NCBI RefSeq assembly: GCF_009176545.1
Contig: NZ_VTOJ01000001.1
Location: 2,046,001-2,110,000, forward strand
Source of the DNA: Salinigranum salinum
GTDB lineage: Archaea; Halobacteriota; Halobacteria; Halobacteriales; Haloferacaceae
Direction: 5' to 3'
Length of the DNA: 64,000 nt
The translations under genes and the position numbers were made by a program. Of this stretch, positions 26,115-34,516 are shown in pieces (position 1 is the first letter of the stretch; each line of letters opens with the position of its first letter). The notes beneath the pieces were generated by a model. That model had not been told where the DNA came from. It did not search any database and saw only the letters and a list, made by a program, of their open reading frames with translations.

Positions 26115-26441
26115 TCACCGAACTCCGATGTATCCAGCTGCTTCCTCGGCAATCGTCTCAGTCGTCGCGTCAACGAGACGGCCCTCTTCGTGCTGGATAT
26201 CGGCGTGCCGGATAGTCGCGATGGTCCACGGGTTCACGTAGCTGTCACGCGGCAACCCACCAGACGTGAAATCATCGTCAGTCAGCGGAATTGCAACTGC
26301 ACGACGAGTCGTCGTGATGGCGGCATACAGTGCTTCTTCGTCGCTGAACGGGTGGATGTCGTCGCTGAGGCAGACGTACGGACGGTAATCGTAATCAGCG
26401 AACAGGTCAGGGCCTTTCACCACGGCGCCGCGGTCGTACAA
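26115..26441 (-). CDS. PemK/MazF-like toxin
   Basis: A 108-residue protein starting at TTG 26441, forced because a TGA lies two codons upstream in the same frame. It has a toxin-like start (MYDRGAVVKGPDLFADYDYR), VAIPLTDDDFTSGG and a C-terminal NPWTIATIRHADI segment with helices, which resembles the haloarchaeal PemK-like group. These are ribosome-linked RNA-cleaving toxins; cleavage here is inferred. It is transcribed directly behind a MarR-like antitoxin gene, in the same frame separated by TGA and two codons. Confidence 0.65.
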   Translation of the reverse strand: MYDRGAVVKGPDLFADYDYRPYVCLSDDIHPFSDEEALYAAITTTRRAVAIPLTDDDFTSGGLPRDSYVNPWTIATIRHADIQHEEGRLVDATTETIAEEAAGYIGVR

Positions 26442-26447
26442 GACCGG

Positions 26448-26765
26448 TCACTCCTCTCCGTAGTAGTCGTCGTTCGTCGAGGCCGAACTAGCCTGTGTCT
26501 GCGCCGCGTACGACGCGAGGCGGTCGTCTTCTCCAATCGCCCAGTACCGTCCCCTGTGACGAATGAGTCCGCGATCCTCGAGGCGCGACAGGACGGCGCC
26601 GACACTCCCGCGGTTGATGTCGGTCGCCTCGTGGATCTCTGTCTGGGTGAACGCCTTATCGTTGTGCTCGGCGAGGAACTGCAGAATCTGGTAGGGCTGC
26701 GTGCCCTCCTGGAGGTCGAGGACCTCGGTTGGTTCCTCGTCGAATCGGTCGATGTTAATTGGCAT
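26448..26765 (-). CDS. MarR-type HTH antitoxin-like regulator
   Basis: A 105-residue protein with a winged helix-turn-helix (about 18-78: PYQILQFLAEHNDKAFTQTE, DINRGSVGAVLSRLEDRGLI) and an acidic tail. The gene starts at ATG 26765 and is followed after six bases by the PemK-like toxin. Regulator-toxin pairs of this type occur in haloarchaeal plasmids; it should repress its own operon and neutralise the toxin. Confidence 0.75.
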   Translation of the reverse strand: MPINIDRFDEEPTEVLDLQEGTQPYQILQFLAEHNDKAFTQTEIHEATDINRGSVGAVLSRLEDRGLIRHRGRYWAIGEDDRLASYAAQTQASSASTNDDYYGEE

Positions 26766-27205
26766 GTGTAATATATTGTAATAGACTGCAATAAGTACGT
26801 CGCTGACAGAGGGGCTGGGCCGTGATCGTGGCGGACAACTTGGGCCAAGTCAAACTAATAGCCCTGGTCAGCGAGGCTACCGTGACCGGGGGGAATTCAA
26901 ATGGTTAACAAAAGTCTTCAAATTTTCAATGACGTGTTTATTGAGGACGGATAGAACTGCCGTGATGGATACAACGCGCGAGTCGTCCAACACCGCTGTC
27001 CAAGGACGTCAGAAAGTCGACCCGCCACGCCGTCGAGGGACCACCCGACTGTCCGAGGTCGCTCGCTCGCCGGCCGCGGACTGACCGGCGCTCCCGAGCC
27101 TCACGTCGGTCGGCCCAAATTCTCGCCGGGTGACCGGTTCGGCCGTTCGACTCGACGACCAGCGAGGAGCTGGTCCCGCGTGTCGACGGGAACGCCAACC
27201 GAAGG
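26766..27205. other. Spacer without a supported gene
   Basis: About 440 bases. The half near the TA operon is low in GC (26880-26945, AAATTCAAATGG type), while 26980-27200 is GC-rich with open frames but no family signal. Confidence 0.35.
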
Positions 27206-29125
27206 TCAGTCGTCGGCGGGAGGAGCCTCGGCCTCGGCCTGCCCCTGCCAGAGATTCGCGTACGTCCCTCCGCTCGCGACCAGTTCCTCGTGTGCCCCCT
27301 GCTCGACGATACGACCCTGATCCATCACGACGATCTCATCGGCGCTCCGAATCGTCGAGAGCCGGTGGGCGATGATGAATGCGGTCCGCTCCTCGACCAA
27401 CCGTTCGAGACTCTCCTGGATCAGCTCCTCGGTCTCCGTGTCGACGTCGGAGGTAGCCTCGTCGAAGACGATAATCTCGGGGTCGTTGAGCAGTGCCCGG
27501 GCGATGGCGAGGCGCTGGCGTTGGCCGCCCGAGAGCTTGATGCCCCGCTCGCCAACCTGGGTGTCGTAGCCGCCGGGCAGTTCCGCGATGAACTCGTCGG
27601 CCGCGGCGGCCTCGGCCGCCCGCTTGACCCGGCCCCGGGCGCTCCCGTCGTCGGCGCCCGACCACTCGGCCTCGAGGGTCTCGCGGTCGCCATAGGCGAT
27701 GTTCTCCGCGACAGTTCCCGAGAACAGGTACGGATTCTGCTCGACGATGGCGATGGCGTCGCGTAACGACTGGAGGTCGTAGTCCCGGACGTCGGTCCCG
27801 TCGACTCGGACTGTCCCCTCGTCGACGTCGTGGAACCGGGGAATGAGCTTCAGGAGCGTCGATTTGCCAGCCCCGGTCGCCCCGGCAAGCCCGATGGTCG
27901 TCCCCGCGGAAACGTTGAGCGAGATGTCGCGGAGGACAGGCTCGCGGTCCCCGTAGGCGAAGGTGACGTCCTCGAAGGTGACGTCCCCGTCGACCGTCTC
28001 GGGGACGTGTGCCGGGTCGGGGCTGGTGATGATGGGCTTGCGGCCGAGCAGCCCAAACACGCGCTCGGCACTGGACTTCGCGAGCTGGTACTTGTTCGCC
28101 GACTTACCGACCCGACGCATCGGCGAGTAGAGCCGCCGCAACAGGAGGAAAAAGAGTGCGAACCCACCGAGGGTGAGCGCCCCTGCCTCGCCGGGGATGC
28201 CGGTGATGATGTCGGTCCCACCGATGTAGAGGACGAGGACGAACACGACGCCAGTCAGCAGCCGGAGGGTGGCGAAGAACCCGCGTCGGATTCGCAGCGC
28301 CGCGACCTTCTCGTCGTGGTAGGCCTCGCTCTGCTCGGCGACCCGACCGTGCTCGAAGCCGTAGCGGTCGAACGCCTTGATCACCGCGGCGCCGCCGAGG
28401 TTGTTCTCGAGTCGCGTGTTCAGCCGGGCGACGGTCTCGCGGATCGACTTGTATCGAGGCTCGATCCAGGTGAGAAACTGGCCGCTGGCCAGCCCGATGA
28501 TTGGGACCGGTGCCAGCGCGATGAGCGCCAGCTTGGGCGAGTACGTCCAGAGGATGATGGCGATACCGCCGACCGTCGCGACCACCCGGATGAGCTGTCG
28601 GAACTCCGTGTTGAGGAACTGCTCGAGGCGGTTGATGTCGCTGTTGAGGATCGACATCATCCCGCCGGTCTGGTGGTTGGCGAAGAAGTCCATCGAGAGC
28701 CGCTGGAGATGGTCGTACGTGTCGTTCCGAAGATCACGCTGGACCTTCTGGGCGGTCGCTTGGAGTAGATAGCGGGAGGCAAAGCGGGCGACCGACCGGA
28801 CCAGGTACGCGAGGACCGCGATGAGGACGAGCTGTTCGAGCAGCGCGAGGCGGGCCGCCTCGCCGGTGATCTCACCCGGCGGGAGCAAGCCCACGTCGGT
28901 CAACAGTCCCGCGTCGGCCGAGCCACGGATCGCCCGGTCGATGGCGGCCGCGACGACAATCGGCGGGACGAGTCGAGCGAACCGGGTGAGGAACGCCGCG
29001 AGCACGCCGAGCGTGAGGGTGGGCCAGTAGCGTTTGGCGTAGCCGAGCAGGCTCACCATCGGGTGGCCGTCGACGTTCTCCCGGACGTGTTTGAACCCAC
29101 CGTGGTCGTCTGTCACTGTGCTCAC
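27206..29125 (-). CDS. ABC exporter (half-transporter, MsbA-like)
   Basis: A 639-residue half transporter starting at GTG 29125 (the longer ATG frame lacks homology). The N-terminal half holds about six transmembrane helices with the exporter type-IV pattern and the coupling-helix DFFANHQTGGMMSIL. The NBD shows Walker A GATGAGKST, Q-loop EQNPYLFSG, signature LSGGQRQRLAIARA, Walker B IIVFDEATSDVD and H-loop AHRLSTI. Acts as a homodimer exporting lipid or drugs across the cell membrane; the substrate is not known. Standalone. Confidence 0.93.
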   Translation of the reverse strand: MSTVTDDHGGFKHVRENVDGHPMVSLLGYAKRYWPTLTLGVLAAFLTRFARLVPPIVVAAAIDRAIRGSADAGLLTDVGLLPPGEITGEAARLALLEQLVLIAVLAYLVRSVARFASRYLLQATAQKVQRDLRNDTYDHLQRLSMDFFANHQTGGMMSILNSDINRLEQFLNTEFRQLIRVVATVGGIAIILWTYSPKLALIALAPVPIIGLASGQFLTWIEPRYKSIRETVARLNTRLENNLGGAAVIKAFDRYGFEHGRVAEQSEAYHDEKVAALRIRRGFFATLRLLTGVVFVLVLYIGGTDIITGIPGEAGALTLGGFALFFLLLRRLYSPMRRVGKSANKYQLAKSSAERVFGLLGRKPIITSPDPAHVPETVDGDVTFEDVTFAYGDREPVLRDISLNVSAGTTIGLAGATGAGKSTLLKLIPRFHDVDEGTVRVDGTDVRDYDLQSLRDAIAIVEQNPYLFSGTVAENIAYGDRETLEAEWSGADDGSARGRVKRAAEAAAADEFIAELPGGYDTQVGERGIKLSGGQRQRLAIARALLNDPEIIVFDEATSDVDTETEELIQESLERLVEERTAFIIAHRLSTIRSADEIVVMDQGRIVEQGAHEELVASGGTYANLWQGQAEAEAPPADD

Positions 29126-29200
29126 TATCGGTCTCGTATACAAGTATCCGGTGACATGACACTGTTGAAACGCTCGGTCGCTGATAGTTTGTTGAAAACT

Positions 29201-29220
29201 TGCTGTATACACAGCGCATA
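29201..29220. repeat. Dispersed motif TGCTGTATACACAGCGCATA
   Basis: This 20-base sequence matches 17 of 20 positions at 53947-53966; the ATACA core recurs at 55756-55766 and in two related sites at 31118 and 45291. These lie in intergenic scars and may be ends of a mobile element. Confidence 0.45.
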
Positions 29221-29356
29221 GTCAGCAGTTCCGAGCGAATGATTGCCCGGCGTCCTGGTCACGGTTCGACGGGGGGACCTGTTCTGGCGTCTGCGTCCAC
29301 GGTTCAGTCGGTTCAACCGGGGGACGGTGTCCACGTGAGACCATCGGTCATCGCTT

Positions 29357-29656
29357 TTGATCCACCGAGCGATGGCCGAGTACCCCGGCGAGTGGCCCAC
29401 GAGTGCTTCGCGATGTTCCCGGAGACGGGCTACGAGTCCCAGATCGTCGCCTGCATCGAGAACACGGGGGGCATCGACGTGGCGGCGACAATCGACGAGG
29501 TCTCCGAACGCTACGACATGGCCTTCTCGAACGGGTACGGCTCGACGCTTGGTGAGCGGGCCTTCCGGAGCGGGCACATGGGCGAGCACGACGTCGAGAG
29601 CAGCAAGGCTCTGACCGAAGCCATCGAGGACGTGGCTGGGTTGTCGGTGCCCTCAG
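29357..29656 (+). pseudogene. Remnant of a class V aminotransferase (alanine-glyoxylate/serine type)
   Basis: Reading from 29357 gives IHRAMAEYPGEWPTS; another frame continues CFAMFPETGYESQIVACIEN, GGIDVAATIDEVSERYDMAF and SNGYG. This is the C-terminal small domain of the PLP-dependent alanine-glyoxylate aminotransferases, with a frameshift near 29400. The large domain with the PLP lysine is absent. It runs into the stop of the MDR gene, so its end is probably lost as well. Confidence 0.75.
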
Positions 29657-30663
29657 ACCGTAATCACGATTCTTCCACGCACCGCGCCGGTCTTCAGATA
29701 GCGAAAGGCCTCTGAGACCGACTCAAGTGGGAATGTCCGGTCGACAGTCGGAGTGAGATCGCCCGACGCCAGGGCATCCGCCAGGAACCCCATGGCCTCG
29801 CCCTCCGCCGGCGTGGAGAAGTTCATTCCGGCGAGGTGCGGGTCCCAGTTCGACTTGAGTATCACCTCGATGGCCTGCGGAAGATAGCCCAAGTACCGAC
29901 CACCTGTTGCGCCGAAGTGTTCGTGCGCGATGAGGAAGTACTGCCCATCGTCGGTGAGCGCACGCTTGCATCTCGAATACGAGAAGTTCCCGGCGATGTC
30001 GAATAACCGGTCGTACCGCTGGTCGCCTGCCGTGAAGTCCGTGGTCTCGTAGTCGATGAGGTGGTCGGCCCCGAGCGATTCCACGAAATCGAGCTTGTCG
30101 ACACTGTCCACGCCGGTGACTTCCGCGCCGGCGCCCGCGGCCAGCTGGACGGCGATGGATCCGACCCCACCACCGGCTCCATTGACGAGTACGTGATGAT
30201 CGGGCCCGACCTCGCCCAGGTGGTGGACGTAGTGGTAGGCGATGAGCCCAGCGTTCGGAACGGAGCCAGCCTCCACCAGAGTCACCTCCTCGGGCACGCC
30301 TGCGAGACGGTCGGCGGGCACAGTCGCGTACTCCGCGTATGTCCCGCCGTTAGCCAACAAGACACCGCCAATGTCTCCACCGAAGACCCGGTCCCCCGGC
30401 TCGAAGGTGGAGACGTCTGGCCCGACTGCCTTGACCTCTCCGGCGAGGTCCGTGCCGGGGACGGGGTTCTTGGGTTTGCGGAGCCCGGCCCCCAGGAGTC
30501 GGAGGACTGCAGGGCGGCCCTCGACAGCGTGCCAGACGTCGGGGTGAACCGAGGCGGCCGCGACGCGGACCAGGACCTCGTCGGGGTTGGGGGAGGGCTT
30601 GTCGATCTCGCGGAGTTCGAGGGCGTCCGGGGTGCCGTATCTGTCCTGGTAGACGGCGCGCAT
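29653..30663 (-). CDS. MDR zinc-independent oxidoreductase (quinone reductase-type)
   Basis: A 336-residue protein starting at ATG 30663 (MRAVYQDRYGTPDALELREI). It has GTDLAGEVKAVG, the NADP fold VNGAGGGVGSIAVQLAAGAG with the GxGxxG type loop, and no structural zinc cysteines, so it belongs to the quinone reductase type of MDR proteins. It likely reduces quinones or activated alkenes with NADPH. A short scrap of a similar protein occurs at 20329. No operon partner. Confidence 0.9.
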   Translation of the reverse strand: MRAVYQDRYGTPDALELREIDKPSPNPDEVLVRVAAASVHPDVWHAVEGRPAVLRLLGAGLRKPKNPVPGTDLAGEVKAVGPDVSTFEPGDRVFGGDIGGVLLANGGTYAEYATVPADRLAGVPEEVTLVEAGSVPNAGLIAYHYVHHLGEVGPDHHVLVNGAGGGVGSIAVQLAAGAGAEVTGVDSVDKLDFVESLGADHLIDYETTDFTAGDQRYDRLFDIAGNFSYSRCKRALTDDGQYFLIAHEHFGATGGRYLGYLPQAIEVILKSNWDPHLAGMNFSTPAEGEAMGFLADALASGDLTPTVDRTFPLESVSEAFRYLKTGAVRGRIVITV

Positions 30664-31328
30664 CACGCTGCCCGCCAATCCTGGGACTCAGCTGGCGGTT
30701 CGGCGAAGGCCCGCCCCACGACTGAATCACACGTATTGAACGGTAGGAAAATTCCTGTAACATCAATCGAGACGTTATCACTCACCTCCGTTTCGGAAAG
30801 CTGCTTTCCAACCTCTTTTTTAACATCTTTTATATAGATCTCTCTATCTACGTTCCTATCAACTATTGTCGCCCTATAATGAAGGATATCTAAATTTGTT
30901 GTGCTGGAATTCATTCTTGTGGTATCGGGATATAGTTCTAATCTGTTAAAAATTATTCTTGTCAAATCGAGTGATGGAAGAGCGAGCACTGGCAACCGAA
31001 TAAACGCAGTTTCTGATGATGATCCCTGGCATGAGCTTCTATTCGTCGTTGCTGATCACGGCCGAAATCGGTATGCAGCATGAGCGCTGAAACATCACCG
31101 AATTTTGTTAGAACCGGCGTGCAAGATACAGAGCGCGTATCGATCACGGTGCGAGTCTGCCAGGGAATCGTTCTGCTGAATTCGTGTTTCGTATCCGCAT
31201 GCCGTTACTGACAGGACTTCAGCACACGTGCTAAACTCATCCTCTATATCTTGCACGTCGATTTCAGCAAGTCAAAATTCCATTATGTTTGGAAGTATGA
31301 GAACTTCTGCTACTCACTGTCTCTGCGG
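30664..31328. other. Low-GC island
   Basis: About 665 bases, much lower in GC than neighbours. A minus frame (30700-30995; SSTTNLDILHYRATIVDR, VGKQLSETEVSDNVSI) looks weakly coding, but I cannot name it. A MITE-like element lies at 31118-31257. Read as imported DNA next to a recombinase gene. Confidence 0.5.
31118..31257. mobile_element. MITE-like element with 11-base terminal inverted repeats
   Basis: CGTGCAAGATA (31118-31128) and its inverse TATCTTGCACG (31247-31257) bound a 140-base segment with no gene. The left end extends as CGTGCAAGATACAGAGCG, found exactly again at 45291-45308. The structure is what an inactive, IS-derived miniature element would show, although no target-site duplication was verified. 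Confidence 0.5.
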
Positions 31329-31910
31329 TTATACTTCATTGATGTGATCGTAGATTCGCTCAGTCGTCTGTATCGAGCGGTGCCGAAGCCGGTTCCGGAC
31401 GTCGTATAAGATGTTTCCTTCCTCAGCGTTCATCATCCGCCACGCGACACTATGCCGGAGCGCGTGGGGCGTCACGTCGGAGGCATCACCACGGCTCCCG
31501 TCGATTTTGAACGGACGAACCTCGGCTGCTTCGACGACCTTGTGAACCAGATCGCGAACGCCCTGGGTCGAGATCCGATCGGACGATCTCGAGGGGAAGA
31601 GCGCGGAGCTGTCCTTCCAGCGGTTCGTGAGATACGATCGGAGCAGTCGAGTGGTATCGCTCGCGAGTCCGAGCGTCTTCGGCGGGGGAGTGTTTTCGCT
31701 CGGGTAGTCCTTCTGGATGTGGGATGGGAGATAGAGCTTCGTGGTGCTATCTCGCAGGTAGTCGACGTCGAGGGCGACGAGTTCACCGACACGTAGCCCG
31801 GTATCGTACAGCAGCGCGATGATCGCCTCGTTCCGCTGCTGGAGATACTCGGCTCTGGTCTGGTAACACGCCGTGCGGAGGTCGTCGACCTGATCCGGAC
31901 GAAGCAACAC
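31329..31910 (-). CDS. Tyrosine recombinase, catalytic-domain only
   Basis: A 193-residue protein from GTG 31910 (LLRPDQVDDLRTACYQTRAE). The catalytic set is present: Arg in TGLRVGELVALD, HALRHSVAWRM (His-x-x-Arg), RLRHRSIQTTERIYDHI (His/Arg, and a Tyr near the end). The N-terminal arm and SAM-like domain of phage integrases is absent, but short enzymes of this length are known in haloarchaea, so it is not obviously truncated. Directly upstream are three copies of GAA(T/C)TTAGGAGT, of which two form a palindrome. Confidence 0.82.
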   Translation of the reverse strand: MLLRPDQVDDLRTACYQTRAEYLQQRNEAIIALLYDTGLRVGELVALDVDYLRDSTTKLYLPSHIQKDYPSENTPPPKTLGLASDTTRLLRSYLTNRWKDSSALFPSRSSDRISTQGVRDLVHKVVEAAEVRPFKIDGSRGDASDVTPHALRHSVAWRMMNAEEGNILYDVRNRLRHRSIQTTERIYDHINEV

Positions 31911-31917
31911 TTTCGCA

Positions 31918-32025
31918 CGAATTTAGGAGTTTGCAGTTTCGGACGTGGTGTAGGGTGCTGTTTATAAACAGGATTACGCTCTGCCCACTTGAACTTAGGA
32001 GTCTGTATGTAGACTCCTAAATTCG
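31918..32025. other. Palindromic recombination-like site upstream of the recombinase
   Basis: At 31995-32020 two 10-base arms flank six bases: TTAGGAGTCT, GTATGT, AGACTCCTAA. With one mismatch the arms extend to 14 bases (GAA to TTC, 31991-32024). A third half-site, GAATTTAGGAGT, lies at 31919-31930, 8 bases upstream of the recombinase start. Arm and spacer lengths are like dif or other tyrosine-recombinase crossover sites (10-14-base arms, 6-base centre). Confidence 0.65.
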
Positions 32026-32222
32026 AGTTCAGACAGCGGACACCTCTCCCCGAAGGAGGATTTCTCCAACGTGAGTTTTCACCTTTCAGATCAGTGTCGA
32101 GAGAGAGAGAGATATCAGAACCGATGTAATGTATTGATGAAATATTTTCTAATTGACGATAAATATACTTATTTGTCAAAGAAAAGTAAAATTTTAATTG
32201 CGGTAATCCCCTTATTCAATTC

Positions 32223-32468
32223 ATGCGCATTGGTCGCATCCCACAGTTCATGATGATTGGCGTGGTCGTGATGAGTCTTATAATCGGAAGTGGTGTGATG
32301 TACACCCACCATTCAGCAGACACCACTTCGTCCATCGGGAAAGAATCCGTTGTCAGTATGCCAGTTCCCACTCTCACCTGTCCTCTTATTCTGTGTCCAC
32401 CGACACCAGGAATGGAGTGGTTGTATGAACAAGTTGACCCGTGGGACGAAGAAGAGGCCGTGGCATGA
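32223..32468 (+). CDS. Small secreted or membrane-anchored protein, unknown
   Basis: An 81-residue frame from ATG 32223 with a hydrophobic segment at about residues 9-27 (QFMMIGVVVMSLIIGSGVMY) and an acidic, Pro/Cys-containing tail (CPLILCPPTPG). Codon use is lower in GC than in neighbouring genes. No family recognised; could be part of the imported element. Confidence 0.4.
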   Translation: MRIGRIPQFMMIGVVVMSLIIGSGVMYTHHSADTTSSIGKESVVSMPVPTLTCPLILCPPTPGMEWLYEQVDPWDEEEAVA

Positions 32469-32568
32469 TTGACAGAGACCAATTGATGATAATTGCTGCT
32501 ATCGTCGAATCGCACGTTAGGCGCGACGTCGGCGACGCTGTCCCGATTAGCGTGATCGGCACCGAATC

Positions 32569-32609
32569 GTTACCCCACACGGTAGACTCAACAGAGTCTG
32601 TGGGGTAAC
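32569..32609. repeat. Long hairpin with 11-base outer arms
   Basis: GTTACCCCACA (32569-32579) and TGTGGGGTAAC (32599-32609) pair; inside, GACTC (32585-32589) pairs with GAGTC (32594-32598), leaving a 5-base bulge and an AACA loop. Such a structure may be an IS end, att site or terminator. Confidence 0.55.
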
Positions 32610-32797
32610 TCACGAGTCTGACGTAACCAATGTGACCGACCGAACCGGCCCACAGCGCGTTGAAACAAGGGGATCCACGGTCCGAGCCGCGGAAACGCGT
32701 CGCCAACCTCTTCAAGAAACAGAGATGGGTCTGCCCACTGAATCTTATTGAGACTCTCACACCCACGTCGTAACGCGATTTCAAATAACAAGGGACA

Positions 32798-33133
32798 TTA
32801 CGCACGCGAACACTCCTCTGCGTCCACTGCGTCCGCGCTGGCTGCTTCCTCTGCCCGGGACCTATCACTCGGCTCAGTAAGATTCGCGTCAGCCCAGTCG
32901 GGCTCCGTCCGCGAGAGATGGTGACGGAGTCGTGACGAGATGACGAGTCGGACGTCGACCACGTCAGCGAGCTCGTCGAGGACGTCGAGCGCTCGCTCTC
33001 CGGTCCGCGCGTCGTCGAGGGACGTCCACGCCGCGCCGTCGAGAAATCACCCGATGGCCGGTGGCTTCTCTCTCGTCAAGAGCAGCCGAAGCGGCCCGGC
33101 TCGGAGGCCGTCGAGACCCATGCCCTCGGGCAC
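32798..33133 (-). pseudogene. Unidentified coding remnant with internal stop
   Basis: The minus frame from GTG 33133 to TAA 32798 has clear haloarchaeal coding character (GLDGLRAGPLRLLLTREKPP; FLDGAAWTSLDDARTGERAL; VDVRLVISSRLRHHLSRTEP) but contains an in-frame TGA at codon 29 (33047-33049). Length about 111 codons. The family is not recognised; I call it decayed because of the stop. Confidence 0.55.
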
Positions 33134-33309
33134 CTAGCCCGTACTGATCTCGGTCACGCACGTGTCACACCTATTGTAGTCTTGGGATTTCGGCATGAAT
33201 GTCCCCACACCTCGACCGATTTCGATGAGCGGGGGAGTGAGAGTCAGTACGCGTGCTGGAGACAGTCACTACTGTACGTTCAAGACACTTGGTCGTCTGT
33301 GTAGGCGTA

Positions 33310-34239
33310 ATGCCGTCGAGAGATGTCGTCACGGTCGGGAGTGCCGTCATCGATTACATCTATACACTCTCGAACCTGCCGGAACCCGACGGCGGTGCGT
33401 TCGTCCGAGACCACACGAGCGATGTGGGTGGTGTGGCAGCGAACGTCGCATCCGGAGTCGCTGAATTCGGGAACGAAACAGGGATCATCACACGGCTTGG
33501 CGCTGATGCCGCCGCTGAGATCACCGACGACTTACGTGCACGCGAGATCGATTGTACGCGGATTCGGTCTGGCTCCGAGGAGTCGTCGTACACGTTGATT
33601 CTCCGCGGACCGGGTGGAGAACGGATGATCATCGCAGGCGGGCAGAGCGTCCCGAACCTTCGGCTCGACGACCGTGATATCGCCTACGCCAGTGAGGCCG
33701 AGGTGGTCTTCACCAGTGCTTACGCTCCCGATGCGGTGGTCTCGAAACTCGTGACCGCGCGTGAACAGGGTGAGATTTCGACGCTCGTGTTCGACCTCGC
33801 TGGGCCGCTCCCGGAACTCGAAGGTCGGGGGACCACCCCATCGACCATCGACCGGCTGTTGTCTGTCGTGGACCTCTTCGTGGTCGGTGAGGTCGCTGCA
33901 GGATCGTATTTCGATGGTGGGGTCGAGGACGCTGTCGCTGCGCTGGCCCGACAGGGCGTCCCTCGGGCCGCAGTCACGCAGGGCGAGAACGGGGCGTTCC
34001 TTCTCGACGGTGACACAGTGACTGAGGTTCCTGCCTTCGACGTGGACGCTGAAGATACGACCGGTGCTGGCGACGCCTTCACCGCGGGACTGATTCATCG
34101 CTGGTTGCTCGATACCGATTCGGTTCGAGAAGCAGGGCAGTTCGCCGCTGCTGCGGCAGCACTCACCTGCACGACGGAACACGCCCGTGGTCACCTCCCA
34201 ACTGAGGCCGATGTGCGAGCGTTCCTCGCGAACCACTGA
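33310..34239 (+). CDS. PfkB-family carbohydrate or nucleoside kinase
   Basis: A 309-residue kinase from ATG 33310 (MPSRDVVTVGSAVIDYIYTL). The N terminus has GGVAANVASGVAEFG; the C-terminal active-site motif DTTGAGDAFTAGLIHRWLL contains the catalytic Asp and anion hole. Members phosphorylate sugars or nucleosides (fructose-1-phosphate, ribose, inosine, KDG). Specificity is not readable, and no pathway genes are adjacent. In-window it sits alone between two decayed genes. Confidence 0.9.
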   Translation: MPSRDVVTVGSAVIDYIYTLSNLPEPDGGAFVRDHTSDVGGVAANVASGVAEFGNETGIITRLGADAAAEITDDLRAREIDCTRIRSGSEESSYTLILRGPGGERMIIAGGQSVPNLRLDDRDIAYASEAEVVFTSAYAPDAVVSKLVTAREQGEISTLVFDLAGPLPELEGRGTTPSTIDRLLSVVDLFVVGEVAAGSYFDGGVEDAVAALARQGVPRAAVTQGENGAFLLDGDTVTEVPAFDVDAEDTTGAGDAFTAGLIHRWLLDTDSVREAGQFAAAAAALTCTTEHARGHLPTEADVRAFLANH

Positions 34240-34516
34240 GGAACGGACTCGACGAGACGCTCGCCTGGCGCTTCATCGATGGGATTGGTCGTCTCTGTCT
34301 CGTGTCTGCAGACGTTCCGACGATTGCGCCATCGGCAATCGAAAGCTAGCCGGGTGCTGAGTTGAGTGCTGATCCACGTGACGTACCGTTGCCGATCAGA
34401 AACGATGTCGGTCGACACGTGCGCTGAAGACCGCACCGAGCGCCCAAACCACAACAGCCACCCGCCAACAGAACACAGGCCGGCATCACTTTGTAACGTT
34501 AGACGCAGTCAGAACT

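Noticed and set aside
26938..27198. 86-residue minus frame
   Set aside because: Arg-rich, no family, not supported by neighbours.
27830..28768. 312-residue plus frame
   Set aside because: Antisense of the ABC exporter with Arg/Asp-rich composition and no family.
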